Assembly: GCA_030737875.1 (NCBI GenBank)
Contig: CM060912.1
Span: 461,842,310-461,906,309 of the forward strand
Origin: Allium sativum
Taxonomy: Eukaryota > Streptophyta > Magnoliopsida > Asparagales > Amaryllidaceae
Length of the DNA: 64,000 nt
Direction: 5' to 3'
In this document: positions 45,082-56,416 of the stretch, one piece after another
Numbering within the stretch: the first letter of the stretch is position 1
How the letters are laid out: every line of letters begins with the position of its first letter
Position numbers and translations under genes: made by a program
The notes under the pieces: model-generated
The model's database searches: none
The model's input: only the letters and a program-made list of their open reading frames with translations
What the model was told of the DNA's origin: nothing

Positions 45082-45104
45082 ATTTTTATCAAAAGGAACA
45101 AACT

Positions 45105-45263
45105 CGTTCGGATATATCCAATTGAGATATTCGGAAATAGGATTAAACTCTTTTTAGGAAATAAAGTTTGTTTTTGATCGGAATATGAAAAACCCGAAAC
45201 ACTCCTTAACTCTTTAAGTTATTAATTGAACGAATCACACTTTTACCACTAAACTATACCTGC
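45105..45263 (-). pseudogene. trnG-UCC: Plastid trnG-UCC 5' exon with intron start
   Basis: On the minus strand, GCAGGTATAGTTTAGTGGTA and AAA is the 23-nt exon 1, with one change from GCGGG. It is followed by the group II intron start GTGTGATTCGTTC. Exon 2 is absent, so no tRNA can be made. Confidence 0.75.
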
Positions 45264-45751
45264 TTCACATTCATTATTATATATGAATATACTTTTTGTC
45301 GAACAAAGGAATGAGATGCTATTAAGATAGCATCAGACTCATTAAAACTCGAGCGTTGACACTTCATCCTCCCCGACCAGAGGTACTTGAAGTCGAAGTA
45401 CAGAAAGTTAAAAAGGGGTATAAGACTTGATTAGACAGACTGGGCAGAAACGACTCACTTATATGATGAATTCACTTCGTCGTGCCCGACATAGTGAATC
45501 TTGAAATATCACATCAGCAGGTTTGTGTAGCCGAGTAAGTAATGTGGCGAGGTGCACTATTGTCTGTATAGAGATTGAGTTAAGCCCAATTAATATACTA
45601 GCACATAGCTAAAATTAATATACTGGTCAGGTGCATGTTTGAAATGTTACGCTATGCACCTCGCTACCGCATAAGCTGCACCAACCAGAAGGCCAAGCAA
45701 CCGATAGTCCCTTTGGGCCTAGACTAAGGAACGAGAAGACTTTGCTTGCTA

Positions 45752-46095
45752 ATCTTGTTGGAAATCACGTAAAGACAATTCTTATTTGATATAGCTATTT
45801 GCGCAAGTATTTTATGATTAAGAAGCAATTGCTTCTTATAGAGATTGTGTATTAATTTACTATAACTATAGAATACCATATTCTCACGAGCTGCTGCATT
45901 TATTCAAGTAATCCACAAACGACGAAAGTCCCTCTTTTGTCTGCCCCTATCCCGATGAGAGGAAACCAAAGCTCTCATTTTCTTTTGAGTAGCAATTCGG
46001 GTAAGTCTTGAATGGGCCCCTATAAAGGTTGATGCAAATAAACGAATTTTTGTTCGACGTCTCTGTGCTATATATCCTCGTCTAACTCTGGTCAT
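45752..46095 (-). pseudogene. rpl20: Plastid rpl20
   Basis: From the ATG it reads [20 protein letters not shown] and continues to FRRLWIT. After a TGA at 45904-45906 (CGA in functional genes) it continues as [20 protein letters not shown] and [19 protein letters not shown]. Nearly the whole ribosomal protein L20 is present apart from the stop. Confidence 0.9.
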
Positions 46096-46372
46096 TGAAT
46101 CAAATTAAACTTTAATGAATAACTAATTGATTTCTTTTCTTCCAGTCATTCTCTTATCCCCTTAGTTAATTAATACCAAAACAGATTATTCCGATATATA
46201 AAATATAAATTCCAATGGGTTTTGCTACTATGACCTTCCCAACCACGATATTTTATTCTTTCTGGGTATTTTACCGGAAAGAATAAATTCTAGCGATAAA
46301 AAAAATAGTGGGTTCCATCGTTTCTAAGGTTACTTCGTAAACAGTGAGGTCCTCTCTATGCACCGGAGCTTC

Positions 46373-46516
46373 TTCGGATATAACCCATAAAGGGTTACCT
46401 ATTCTTTGTACATAAACCTTTGTGAGGGTTTCGCGAAGTCTGAGTAGTTCTTCCGCTTCCAAGATAAATTCCCCTGCTTGTGCCTCATAAAAAGAACTAG
46501 CAGGTTGGTGAATCAT
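46373..46516 (-). pseudogene. clpP: Plastid clpP exon 3 fragment
   Basis: It reads [20 protein letters not shown], then [20 protein letters not shown] and SE. This is the C-terminal part of the plastid ClpP protease and includes the catalytic-region His of MIHQP. It then joins another plastid-like spacer that leads to rpl20 on the same strand, as in the plastome order clpP, rps12, rpl20. Confidence 0.85.
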
Positions 46517-46739
46517 AACCCAGATAATATTTGTCTAACATCATGCATGAACGGTTCTTCTATCTGGAAAAATTGGATTAAAGTAAGGACTGTTTTATCT
46601 CCTAACAGAGCACCATTGGTTGCACCGGATGGAACAATCGATTAAAAAGAATAATGGACAAGGTAGAGTGGTAGCTCACAAGGCTCATAACCTAACGATC
46701 ACCCCTTGCATGTCGATCTGATTCCTCTCTTGCTTTAGG

Positions 46740-46990
46740 AAAACCCTGAGAGTCTGGTGCTTCGTTAAAAGGATATAGATTGAAACAAATAGTTCTCGTG
46801 GTTCAGAATCCACGAAATTTGAGTTTAGAACATTGAAAAAATTGTATCCATAGAACATTTGACGTAACATAGATAATAAGTAAATAGGAGTTAATATCAT
46901 TCCAATTGCCATTACCCTAGTAATTAATATTTTTGGCATTAAAAGATATTTTGGACTAGTAATTAGTCCAAAAAACCCAGCGAGGTGTAT
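46740..46990 (-). pseudogene. ndhD: Plastid ndhD fragment
   Basis: It reads [20 protein letters not shown], then [20 protein letters not shown] and [10 protein letters not shown], matching the C-terminal membrane part of NDH subunit 4. Both ends are truncated. Confidence 0.85.
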
Positions 46991-47281
46991 AACATACATA
47001 TACTTAGGATTTCATAAGAATATTCTACTCGTCATGTTGGAACGTAATAGATATGTGAATGCTATATTGATATTATATCCACATAAACACGGGCTTTAGT
47101 GAAAGTGAGACAGATTATTAGTAACTAGTGATTTTTTATTTTATTATTAAATAAAAATAATCAATATTTCAATGAGATGGAAAAAAAAGATAGAGAAATT
47201 TTTTGTCTTTATTTCTCTACGAAGCAGGCATTTCCCTTTCTTTTCTATAGGATAAATTAATTATATCTTACTCATTTGAGT

Positions 47282-47643
47282 CATGGATACAGGACCCTTT
47301 ACATTTAAGACCTATTGCTCATTTGGAATCCTCATTTTGGTCAACCGGCCGTAAAAGCCTTTACTAGAGGAGGTGCTACCATCCCAGTAAATATCACTTA
47401 TTCCGGTCTTTCTCAGTGGTGGTATACAATCGGATTACGCACTTACGAAGATCTTTATACCGGAGCTCTTTTTTATTATTTCTTTCTGTTATATCCTCAA
47501 TAGCGAGTTGGTTACACCTACAACCCGAAACCGAGCATTTCCTGGTTCAAAAATCTATTATATCTATTTCTCGTCTCAATCATCATTTGTCAGGAATTTT
47601 TGGAGTAAGCTCCTTGTCTTGGACAGGACATTTAGTTCATTTA
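47282..47643 (+). pseudogene. psaB: Plastid psaB fragment
   Basis: Across two frames it reads [47 protein letters not shown], then [19 protein letters not shown] and HLVH. This is an internal part of the photosystem I P700 apoprotein A2. Indels break the frame. Confidence 0.85.
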
Positions 47644-47668
47644 TATTATTCACTTCTTACATGAAGAA

Positions 47669-47959
47669 ATGCGTCCAAAGGAGCTCAGGTTGATACCAGA
47701 TGACCTCTTTGCCACCGAGAAGGTCAAGGAATTTCTCGAGTGGTCAATCTTACGGTCGTGGATGAAGGAGTGGCTAGCGTACTCTCATAGGTACGGCTAT
47801 GCTTATGCGATCCTGGAGGGGCGGAAGGATGCAAATCTAACTCACTTCGGTCTTCTGTGGAGAGTTTATGACCTCGTCGCGATAAAAGGAGTGTCTTTCC
47901 GGATTCCAATTCTTGAAGGGCACTTGGTCTGTACTCGGGTATATGTGCGACTTGTTTAA
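47669..47959 (+). other. Unidentified 96-codon ORF in the organelle mosaic
   Basis: MRPKELRLIPDDLFATEKVK continues through EFLEWSILRSWMKEWLAYSH to RVYVRLV. It is rich in Trp, Arg and Leu and has protein-like composition, unlike the AT-rich chance ORFs nearby. I do not recognise a family. Given its neighbours it may be a mitochondrial or mitochondrial-plasmid ORF fragment. Confidence 0.3.
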
Positions 47960-48140
47960 ATCATGAGTTCAAACAAAATAAATACAGTAAATTTTCAAGT
48001 ACCAATCACCAGTACCAAGGAATAAAGATAGATAGGATGGAAAAACTTGCTATCTATAAGCTAAAGATTCATCATCTATCTATATTTTTGTGCATGAAAT
48101 TTATGGTTTCTATTGGTGCAAATCCAATCACCTCAGAATC

Positions 48141-48242
48141 GATGTTCTGAACCCAGCTCACGTACCGCTTTAATGGGCGAATAGCCGAACCCTCGGAACA
48201 TACTACTGCCCCAGGTGGCGAAGAGCCGACATCGAGGGGCCA

Positions 48243-48275
<33 letters not shown>

Positions 48276-48466
48276 TCAGCCTGTTATCACTAGAGTAACT
48301 TTTATCCGTTGAGTGACGACCCTTCCACTCGGCACCGTCGGATCACTAAGGCCGAATTTCGTCCCTGCTCGATGGGTGGGTCTTGCAGTCAAGCTCGCTT
48401 CTTCCTTTGCACTCGAGGGCCAATATCCGTCCGTGCCGAGGAAACCTTTGCACGCCTCTATTACCT
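48141..48466 (-). pseudogene. rrn23: Plastid 23S rRNA fragment
   Basis: The + strand carries the complement of 23S rRNA: CCCAGCTCACGTACCGCTTT, AAGAGCCGACATCGAGG, TGTGAACTCTTGGGGAAGAT and CACTCGGCACCGTCGGATCA. This is a late-domain fragment with several substitutions, and the rest of the gene is missing. Confidence 0.85.
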
Positions 48467-48512
48467 GCATGAAAGAGTCAGATGCTTCTTCTATTCTTTT
48501 CCCTGGCGCAGC

Positions 48513-48668
48513 TGGGCCATCCTGGACTTGAACCAGAGACCTTGCCCGTGAAGTAAATCATCGCACCTATGATCCAACCAATTAGGAGAGAATCAATAGA
48601 TTCTTTTTCAGGAGTGATTCATCCTTCCCGAGCGCAGCATACAACTCTCCGTTGTACTGCGCTCTTCA
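48513..48668 (-). pseudogene. trnI-GAU: Plastid trnI-GAU 3' exon and intron end
   Basis: The 35-nt 3' exon (48513-48547) ends GTTCAAGTCCAGGATGGCCC and A. It is preceded by the end of the intron (GTTGTATGCTGCGCTCGGGA upstream). The trnI-trnA spacer (GCTGCGCCAGGGAAAAGAAT) follows to 48467, where it jumps to rrn23. Confidence 0.8.
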
Positions 48669-48682
48669 AGTGTGCTAAATAC

Positions 48683-49123
48683 AATAATTTGTCCTCTAAA
48701 AAAGGAAAAATTGAATTAATTGATCGTAAATTATGATATTTTGGTATTTCTTTTTTTCTAAATAAGATTCTAATCGCAAGAAAATGGAATTTCCACAATA
48801 ATTGCGAAACTTTTTGATATAATTTGAGAATAAAAATGTGAATAAAAAAAGTTGTGAGTGTGACCAATAAATAAATTTTGGTTAGAATAATTAACCGAAG
48901 AAATCAAAGGATTTTTTGATAGATTCTAGTACTTAAACGTTTTACAAGTGATAAACTAAATTTATTATCATAACCAAAACTTTGTACGCGTTCATAAAAA
49001 ATCAAACCATTTAAACCATGATCATGAGCAAGTGCATAAATATACTCCTGAAAGAGTAACAGATATAGGAAATATTGTTGCCAAGATCTACCTTTTTCTA
49101 AATATCCTTGTAATTCTTACCTT
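48683..49123 (-). pseudogene. matK: Plastid matK 5' half
   Basis: The start codon is lost (GGTAAGAATTACAAGG in place of an ATG context). Then follow [35 protein letters not shown] and [15 protein letters not shown]. After frameshifts it ends [20 protein letters not shown] and EDKLL. matK is the plastid intron maturase. The ending is of the kind seen in Caryophyllales, my main clue to the plant group. Confidence 0.8.
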
Positions 49124-49144
49124 TTATTTTTAGTGAAAAAAAAG

Positions 49145-49218
49145 TTGTGGAGACAGGATTTGAACCCGTGACCTCAAGGTTAAGAGCCTTACGAGCTACC
49201 AAACTGCTCTACTCCGCG
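49145..49218 (-). pseudogene. trnfM: Plastid trnfM-CAU copy with altered anticodon
   Basis: The minus strand reads CGCGGAGTAGAGCAGTTTGG and continues to GTTCAAATCCTGTCTCC. The anticodon loop is CTCTTAA rather than CTCATAA, so CAU has become CUU. The acceptor stem has a mismatch (CTCCACA instead of CTCCGCA). It follows rps14 in the same orientation, as in plastomes. Confidence 0.85.
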
Positions 49219-49378
49219 CTAAAGAATTAGGAACTAACGGGTCAAGAAAGATTGGATATGCCCTCTACAATATCTATACAAATAGAATAGTCTATTTATA
49301 CAAAATGGTAAAGAGGGCCCCTCTTTGATCTATGATCATAGAGATCCGTACAAACTAGAAACTATATTTTTATCCATA

Positions 49379-49501
49379 CCAACTGGATCTTGTTGCGCTG
49401 GGTAACAAACACGCATGAACTATTTCTTGAAGTACATGTCCGGATAGTCCAAAGTCTCAATGGTTAGCTCTAGGTATTCCAGTTAAAAAACAACGTCGAT
49501 A
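49379..49501 (-). pseudogene. rps14: Plastid rps14 3' part
   Basis: It reads [14 protein letters not shown], then a TGA at 49457-49459 (CGA in functional genes), then DFGLSGHVLQEIVHACLLPS and ATRSSW. This is the C-terminus of ribosomal protein S14, including its conserved SGH region. Confidence 0.85.
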
Positions 49502-49518
49502 CTTCTAGATTAAAAGGC

Positions 49519-49725
49519 ACAAGAAGTGGAAGCCGCTTTAGATGCTATTCGTATTGTAGTAGATCAAGGTATGCAACGAGCAGAAGTTATGATAAAGGTC
49601 CTGGTCTTGGAAGAGACGCAGCGTTATGGGCTATTCATAGAAGTGGTATACTATTAAGTTTCATACGTGATGTGACACCTATGTCACATAATGGATGTAG
49701 ACCTCCCAAAAAAAGACGTGTGTAA
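49519..49725 (+). pseudogene. rps11: Plastid rps11 3' part
   Basis: It reads [19 protein letters not shown] one-base deletion in an A-run follows, then [20 protein letters not shown] and [17 protein letters not shown] with the native TAA. The W and H replace Arg residues in the usual AALRAIRRSG, consistent with CpG transitions. Confidence 0.85.
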
Positions 49726-49795
49726 AAAAAAGAATTAAATGGATTCCAAAAGAAATAAACGATTCAAATAGAAATTATTCGAAGGAGAGTTAGAT

Positions 49796-51895
49796 GTTGA
49801 ATTTAGGGAAGTGCTATTTACTTGCTGTTTTCAAATGAAGATTTACCTATTTATTTAATTAATTAATTATTATTTATTTATTCAAAATAACAAATCAAAG
49901 TTATATTTTTAATTTAAATATTTTGGAAACAGGGATTATAATGCCATCGTTATAATCAATATTCTCCGTAAAAGAAGTGGATTGGTAAACTGAATCCGAG
50001 AGTTACGTAAGCAATAATTTGATAAGAAATTAAGAAATGGGATTTAGTGAATTAGAAGTTGACTGGAGACTAGTTAAGTTGAACGAATTTCTGAGTGTCA
50101 ATCTGATGTTGGTTTTGGCATTCGGGGTTGATATTTAGGGAGTAGTTGTCTTATTAGTTTATGGTTAGGGACTAATGGATGTAAAAGAGTAAGGGTGCGT
50201 GAACAAGAAATGGAAATGTTTTTTAATGATTAAAAAGAAATATTTTCTGGAATATAGAAAATAAATAGCTTAAAATAGATGGAAACGTTTTCCAAGATGC
50301 GTGAAAGGCTAAATGAGTTGGTGAAATTTTTGGGTAAAAGATATTGAAGGTAAATTGGGAAATAAAATAATTATTGATAAACTAAATGGGCTTAGTGTTG
50401 ATTGATGATTGATCGGCAAATTTCCATTTGGAAATAAGACCGTTGATTGTATGGATGTTTTCCTTTGATAGTTAAATCGCTGGCTATCAAAGTTTTTGAC
50501 CATTTTTCCGTTGTCAATATGGAGAGACTGGGATTAGATTTATTATCTGAAAGCCACTCCACATGGGAATTAGCGTTGCGGATCAAATATGATGAAGATA
50601 ATTGAAGATAGAGTATATGCAAGGGATGCTCGGGCAATCCTAGGTGGAAATTGCCGAAGACGGATTTACAGAATGGCGTCCTTAGTTTGTCCCGGCCTAG
50701 GACAACTTGAATGGACAAATGTCTAATAGAGTATATCTAATAGATCACGTAAGTTGATCGCTACATACGTATTTACGTTGGTAGCGGAGGAATTCATTTC
50801 TCCTAGCTTTATAGTCGTGGTATTTTTAGGGAAATCAAATTTTGATTTGGCGTGTTTGACGATGTGGCATTCAAAGGAAATGAAGATGTGATCCGACAAA
50901 AGATACTTATGACCTGAATAAAATCGGGCACGCAGCATGGCAAAGTAGGTCGCTCCCAATTAGGGTATATTGTCACCGTCTACAGAATATTCGTTTTTGT
51001 TACTTCTTTTCATTTCTGTGTCTCCCAGGAACAGTTATGTTGGTACACCAACCGTAGGGTGACAATATATTCGGGACATTCAAGAGAAATGAATGGTCGG
51101 TCATGTGTGGCTGAGTTGCAAACGTTCTTATTGAATTCCAGTGTATCCCCTCTAGAGTACACTGATCGGAAGTTGGTTCCATACCTTGTCATATTCAGAA
51201 TCCAATCTCCAATAAGAGCCTGTGGTTTTGATTGTATACTATGTATGTAGAATGTGAGATGTAAACGTTCTGTTAGATTGCTATTTACTTGTATTAGACA
51301 CTGTTATAATACCAGAATAATATTGTTTTCAAAAAAAATGTTTGGGTTATCGTAAGGTAAAAACCATCCGTGTTTATGTATGGATCGGTCTTATGATTAT
51401 CGTTTCTTTTGAAAGGATTTCTAAAAGTTAAGCCAAATGATTGGAGTTTACTCACACCAGTCCCATGACTAACCAGAGTTTATTTTGTTTTGTTTTACCC
51501 CAAACTCTTGGATGCCCAAATTTGTATGGGTAGTCAAGTAGTTGGGATTTTTCAGATATACTTGGAAGAGCTTGGAGCAGGAGGCTTCAACATTAGATAT
51601 ATATAAAGTTTATTTCTGCTATGATGTTACATGTTGTACTCTGAAATGGTATGTATACACATTTATAAGTTCATATTTCAAAAGTTACGCTATATAATAT
51701 TTTTTATTTGTTCCGCTGTGTGATTCAGGTTTACTCTGATGTTGCTTTATTGGTTCTTCTTCTTCTATTCTAACTTTCTTTCTATTTCTCACCCTCTAAG
51801 TTCTTTCTATTAATGACCTGGTATTTCTGATGCTTGAATAATTAACGTTGGTATTTATGTCGATTTTTGGGGTTGAAAATCCTTGGGTCGTTACA
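49796..51895 (+). mobile_element. Degenerate Ty3/Gypsy LTR (element C), 3' part
   Basis: It ends TTTTTGGGGTTGAAAATCC and GGGTCGTTACA at 51895, very like the LTR end of element B (GGTCGTTACA, minus strand at 57882). An AAAGTTTATTTCTGCTATG stretch at 51605-51625 corresponds to AAAGTTTTTATTCCGCTAT in LTR E. No PBS follows, so this is a 3' or solo LTR end joined to the element B LTR. The left boundary with the organelle mosaic is uncertain. Confidence 0.5.
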
Positions 51896-52532
51896 ATTTG
51901 TGTCAAATCTAAATTTGTTCAAGTTATTCATTTAGAATGGAAACTCAAACCTATTCAAATAATTAAACTAAATCAAATCCAAACCTTTTTACATCACAAA
52001 CTCTTTTCAGAAAAGGGGTAAATCAAATCAAACAAAAGTAATCACCAAAGATTCTCTTCATCCATGACTCGAATAAATCCACAAACTAACATTCACTGAC
52101 AATTCTTGTGAAACATATAAAAATAGGAGATTTAGCGGTTTTATGATATGATGTTGTCGTGAATCCAAATATCACTAGGCATACTAATCCATATAATAGT
52201 CTACAAATGTAGTATATGCCTAAACAATTACTATTTCCATTCACAGTGATTGGAAATGTCATGGATCTGATGGTGTTTCGTCTATTTGATTTGAACTCCA
52301 ATCCCTAGAGATCTATATACATAAGAATCAAACAATAAGAAGTCTTATACATATAAATCATGTGATTTCAGATCTATATTCTAATTCAAAACCTATAAGA
52401 AATGAGTTTAGAAAAAGAAGAATGGATTTTTGAGAGAAGAAGAAAACCTATTATGAATTTCTTTGGAACCAATGGTAGACTGGAGGCACAGATAGAGAGG
52501 GTGGCTAGGTTTAGGTATGGAGTCTAGGGTGT

Positions 52533-52540
52533 TATTTATA
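52533..52540 (-). promoter_or_regulatory. LTR TATA box (element B)
   Basis: TATAAATA on the minus strand lies about 640 bp inside the LTR and is followed by ACACCCTAG, like the neighbouring LTRs. Confidence 0.55.
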
Positions 52541-52942
52541 GGTGTTTGTGTAAACGAGAACCGTAGGATTATAACAATTTAATCCTTGCTATTAATCCTT
52601 ATAAATTTGCCCTAAAACCTAACCTAAACCCAGACTTATTAGGCACTTCAGGTTCTAAGCGATCGACCGCTCCCCTAAAAGGGCAGCTGACCGGCTGTTG
52701 ATGCCTTTTCTAGGGTGAGGTCGACCTCTTGGTCGCTGATTTGCCCAATAAACATATGTGGGCCTAGAAAGGCTTATTATATATAACGTTAATCAATTGA
52801 GTATATTTCTTTCCTTGTAAACATTATTATTGTCCCCTTGTTTTTATCTCTTCGTCTGGAATTCAAATCTTCCTAAAGGAATGTTATTATTATCCAATTT
52901 ATTTTATCCATTAGATATATATTATTATTTTAACCATATATA

Positions 52943-52958
52943 CACACACACACACACG
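52943..52958. repeat. (AC)n microsatellite
   Basis: A short CA dinucleotide run inside the element B LTR. Confidence 0.8.
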
Positions 52959-53184
52959 TTTACCATTTTGTACTGTAATTTATTCATACAGATACCGTTT
53001 TGAACATATTATATATGAAAACGTGTCAAATTTTCATCATGAATCTAAATAAAATATTTTCGTGGCCAAACTCTTAATGTTGCAAAATTCCATTTTTCAG
53101 TCGGCTTGTATTTTATTATTTAATTGCTTATTTGAGAGATTATTGTTATTAATATATTTAGGTATATTTTTATGGGGTGTTACA

Positions 53185-56100
53185 TTCTCCCCCCTTAAAA
53201 TAGATTTCGTTCTGAAATTTATTTGAAGGGGCGAAAAACACAACTCCCTCATCCATGTTGTACACCCATGTTATTTTTAGTTCATCCAAAAACATCCATG
53301 ACTCGCAGTGATTATGAACTGTACACTTACTAAAATGAGCTCAATCCTCGCTTGTATGTGTATTAAGTGATGAAGTTTGTATGCAAAACATCGTAATAGG
53401 CATATATTTCTATATGAGTGTGTTGTGCAATTGTGTTGCATCCATTTCCTAGCATCCAATCTAGCAACCACAATGCATCCATTAATTCTAAATTTTCGAG
53501 GGAGGCCAAATTTTTTTAAAATTTTCATGCCTTCTCTCGAATTTTTCTCCTTATTATACTCGAACCAATCTATCTGAAAAATTCGAAGTCTCGAAATCTC
53601 ATGCTCCAATATATCTATGGTGGCACAAGACTTCCGAGGTTCCGTCTTTGTCCCCGTTTATTGATTAGGCCCTACCAAAAATTCATTGTACCGTGGAGGT
53701 ATCTTGTCAAACATAAAACTTTTATGGGTTCGTATTCATAGTATCGTATATCTTCATAACTTAGAAAAACACCCAAGCATATAATATCAACTGATTATCC
53801 TCCACCGTTTTCCTAATCAAATTAGACTTCTTCTAAAGTCTAACCACAAATTTGATTCGAGTAGAAATTTGTCAATGGTTATTCAATCACCACTTTGGTA
53901 ATTTAGGTGGCCACCTTAAAGTTCTTCAAGAGTTCCCCCTAATTACCAAAAAAAATAAATAGCTACTCCTATAAATATTACTATCATTCCTATTATCTAA
54001 GAAAGTAATTCTGCAGATCCTTCCTCTTATTCCTAAAGCTTTGGCTGTCTTCATTTTGTTTTCCAGTCTTCAAGTGAAGTTTAACACAAAAAGAATTTCT
54101 TAAATCAAATTTCTAGTTCTAACTAATAAACGTCTAATCTATACTAATGACTAGAATATTATCCTATGCTCCAATTTACTGTAATTTAAATCCATGTAAG
54201 GACTTTTGTTTTAATTTCCATAAAATTGCCCAGATAATAATATTGACATATTTAAAATTACAAGTAATAAGTATTGTTTTGTTTTTGTTGGATAGCGTAA
54301 TTTATACAAAATTACACATCACACCCTTTCCACTTTGAGCATATTCTATATAATTTTAAATATAGTCTTTTTTTTAATAACGACAAAAGGGCTAATTTAT
54401 ATAAATCACACAAATATCCTTAAGCAAACCAAAACATGTTCTAATACAAATTCAATAATTAAGTCATTTTCTTAATCTCATACTTTATGGTCTTATTCTT
54501 AAGGGTGACATTCTATAAGGCTAAATTTCAAAAATCAAACTACCAATACACTTCCTCTATGTAGGCCACAAATCGAATTCGTCTATTAACTTTCAGATTC
54601 CATATATGGTAAGTCGTTAGGTTGAATGTCCCCATGAGGTTCTTCCTCTACTTACACATTTATCTTAAGAATTTAATAAGGGTTTTAAATCCCACATCTC
54701 GTGTATAACATGGCTTTCTTATTTATATCCCACTATTACACTTATCCAATCAACATGGGGAACAACCAATGATCACAGCCTAAAAATTATTTTGGAAGTC
54801 TTATCTTATAATTAAATGGTCTAAATAGTATTAAGGTCTTAATACTTCTAATCCAAATCCTCAAGATGTCAAATCCAAAACTTTAAATCTTCCATCTTTG
54901 TCCTCTTTTATAAATGTGGTCCATTCAAATAGATATTTATATGCCACTAGACCGTTCCCTGAATACTCAGTTAATTCCATCAAAATCCTTCAGGCTTGAA
55001 ATATATCCATTCTCTCCAAACCAATTTGTCTTTTAAATCAGTCCCCAAAAATTCCTTTTAAATCTTATTAACTACAAATTCATCGCCCATTAAATTTTCA
55101 ATTTATAGTCATGCATTCTTATTTTTGAAATTGCGAATTATGTTGCTTACATTATACTTATATCTTTATATTCATATATATTGCTATACGTTAGATGCTA
55201 TTATTAATGTATTAATTCTTGACTAAACTATCATGGCAATTTAGTTTACAACCAAACCTTATTTATGAAAATCTATAAAATTTACCAACTCTTCAAATAT
55301 AGTATTTTTTGGGACTTACATTAAAATTCTCAAATTTAGTTGTATATGTTTTTCTACCTTAATCCTGATTTTCCTAATTTACTACTACTAATTCTATTTC
55401 TTTTGTAACAGCATAAGTCTCAGCAGTGACATTAAGTAAATTCATTTGTAATGTTACTGTATTTATATGCATGTATATATACTCCATTGTGACAACAATT
55501 TGTAAGGTTTCCCAAATTTTGCATCAAATGCCTTTCTAAATGTTGAAGCATTAAAAGTTCGAATTTCCACTTTAAAAATATAATTATATTATTTATTATG
55601 AATCAGTGTCTCTTTTTTTTTGTAATGTTTTGGAAACATTGTCTACATGTTCAAAAATCTCTTGTTTTTAACAGTAGAACAACTTTCCACGTTCTATTGC
55701 TTACCGAATACAATATTAATGCATGCCTAGTTTTTAATAAGGCATTTTTTTTTCAAAGATTTCAAAAATGTGGCAATAAGAAATTTGGTGCTCCTTTTTC
55801 AACTCTTATATTTACTGTTATGTTGCATGCCTTCCATTAATACTTTTACAAGAATGATAAATGTTTTAAGGTCTTGCATGAAAACAATAGCTAATTCTAT
55901 TAAAAATAAAATGTTAATTGAATGTCAAAAACTTAACTAGACGATATTAAGTTTCCTAAAAATGTCTACATTCATTATCATATTTTCAAAGCATCTTTGA
56001 AACATTACCCAATAAGACCGAACGACCTATTTATTTTAAAATGTTCCAAATGAATATTTCAACTTTAATGTTTCACAAACATTTACCACATGCCCAAAAT

Positions 56101-56366
56101 TCCTTCATTTAAGAATAAAATATCTTCCCTTATTTCAACACTCATCTTTTATCTACGTACTGAATGTTAGTATTTAATGACTTTCAAAATGACATTTGCA
56201 TTGAAAGGAATATTCATTTCTAATTGCAAATGAGACGTAAATCTTTTAGCATTGAATTAATTAGCAATTAGTTCTTCTATTCATATCTATATTTTCAGTT
56301 TATTCTTTTACATTCAAATACATTTTGAAACATTAGAGTGCGTTCATTTTAGCATCAAATCTAAAA

Positions 56367-56416
<50 letters not shown>

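Larger units (their letters stand above)
41369..49795. other. Mosaic of plastid and mitochondrial DNA in the nucleus (NUPT/NUMT)
   Basis: At least fifteen short organelle fragments lie end to end in mixed orientation, each truncated and separated by unassigned sequence. Most are plastid; matR is mitochondrial. Unassigned stretches such as 41640-42450, 44140-44930 and 45280-45740 have the composition of plant mitochondrial intergenic DNA but were not identified. Some pairs keep plastome order (rps14 then trnfM; clpP then rpl20; trnI then rrn23), which points to a larger insertion later fragmented by deletion and rearrangement. Confidence 0.85.
51896..53184 (-). mobile_element. 3' LTR of element B, truncated
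   Basis: On the minus strand it starts TGTAACACCCCATAAAAATA directly after the polypurine tract and contains a TATA box at 52533-52540. It is cut at 51896 by element C. Its last ~280 bp (51896-52176) repeat at 59717-60004 in the other LTR of element B. Confidence 0.7.

Noticed and set aside
46657..46700. Possible second trnfM-like piece on plus (TGGTAGCTCACAAGGCTCAT)
   Set aside because: About 26 bases match a trnfM D-arm and anticodon region, but no cloverleaf can be completed; not listed as a feature.
43485..49725. Functional plastid genes, i.e. the window being organellar
   Set aside because: Every gene is truncated, stopped or frameshifted, and the block is flanked by nuclear retrotransposons and CACTA elements.
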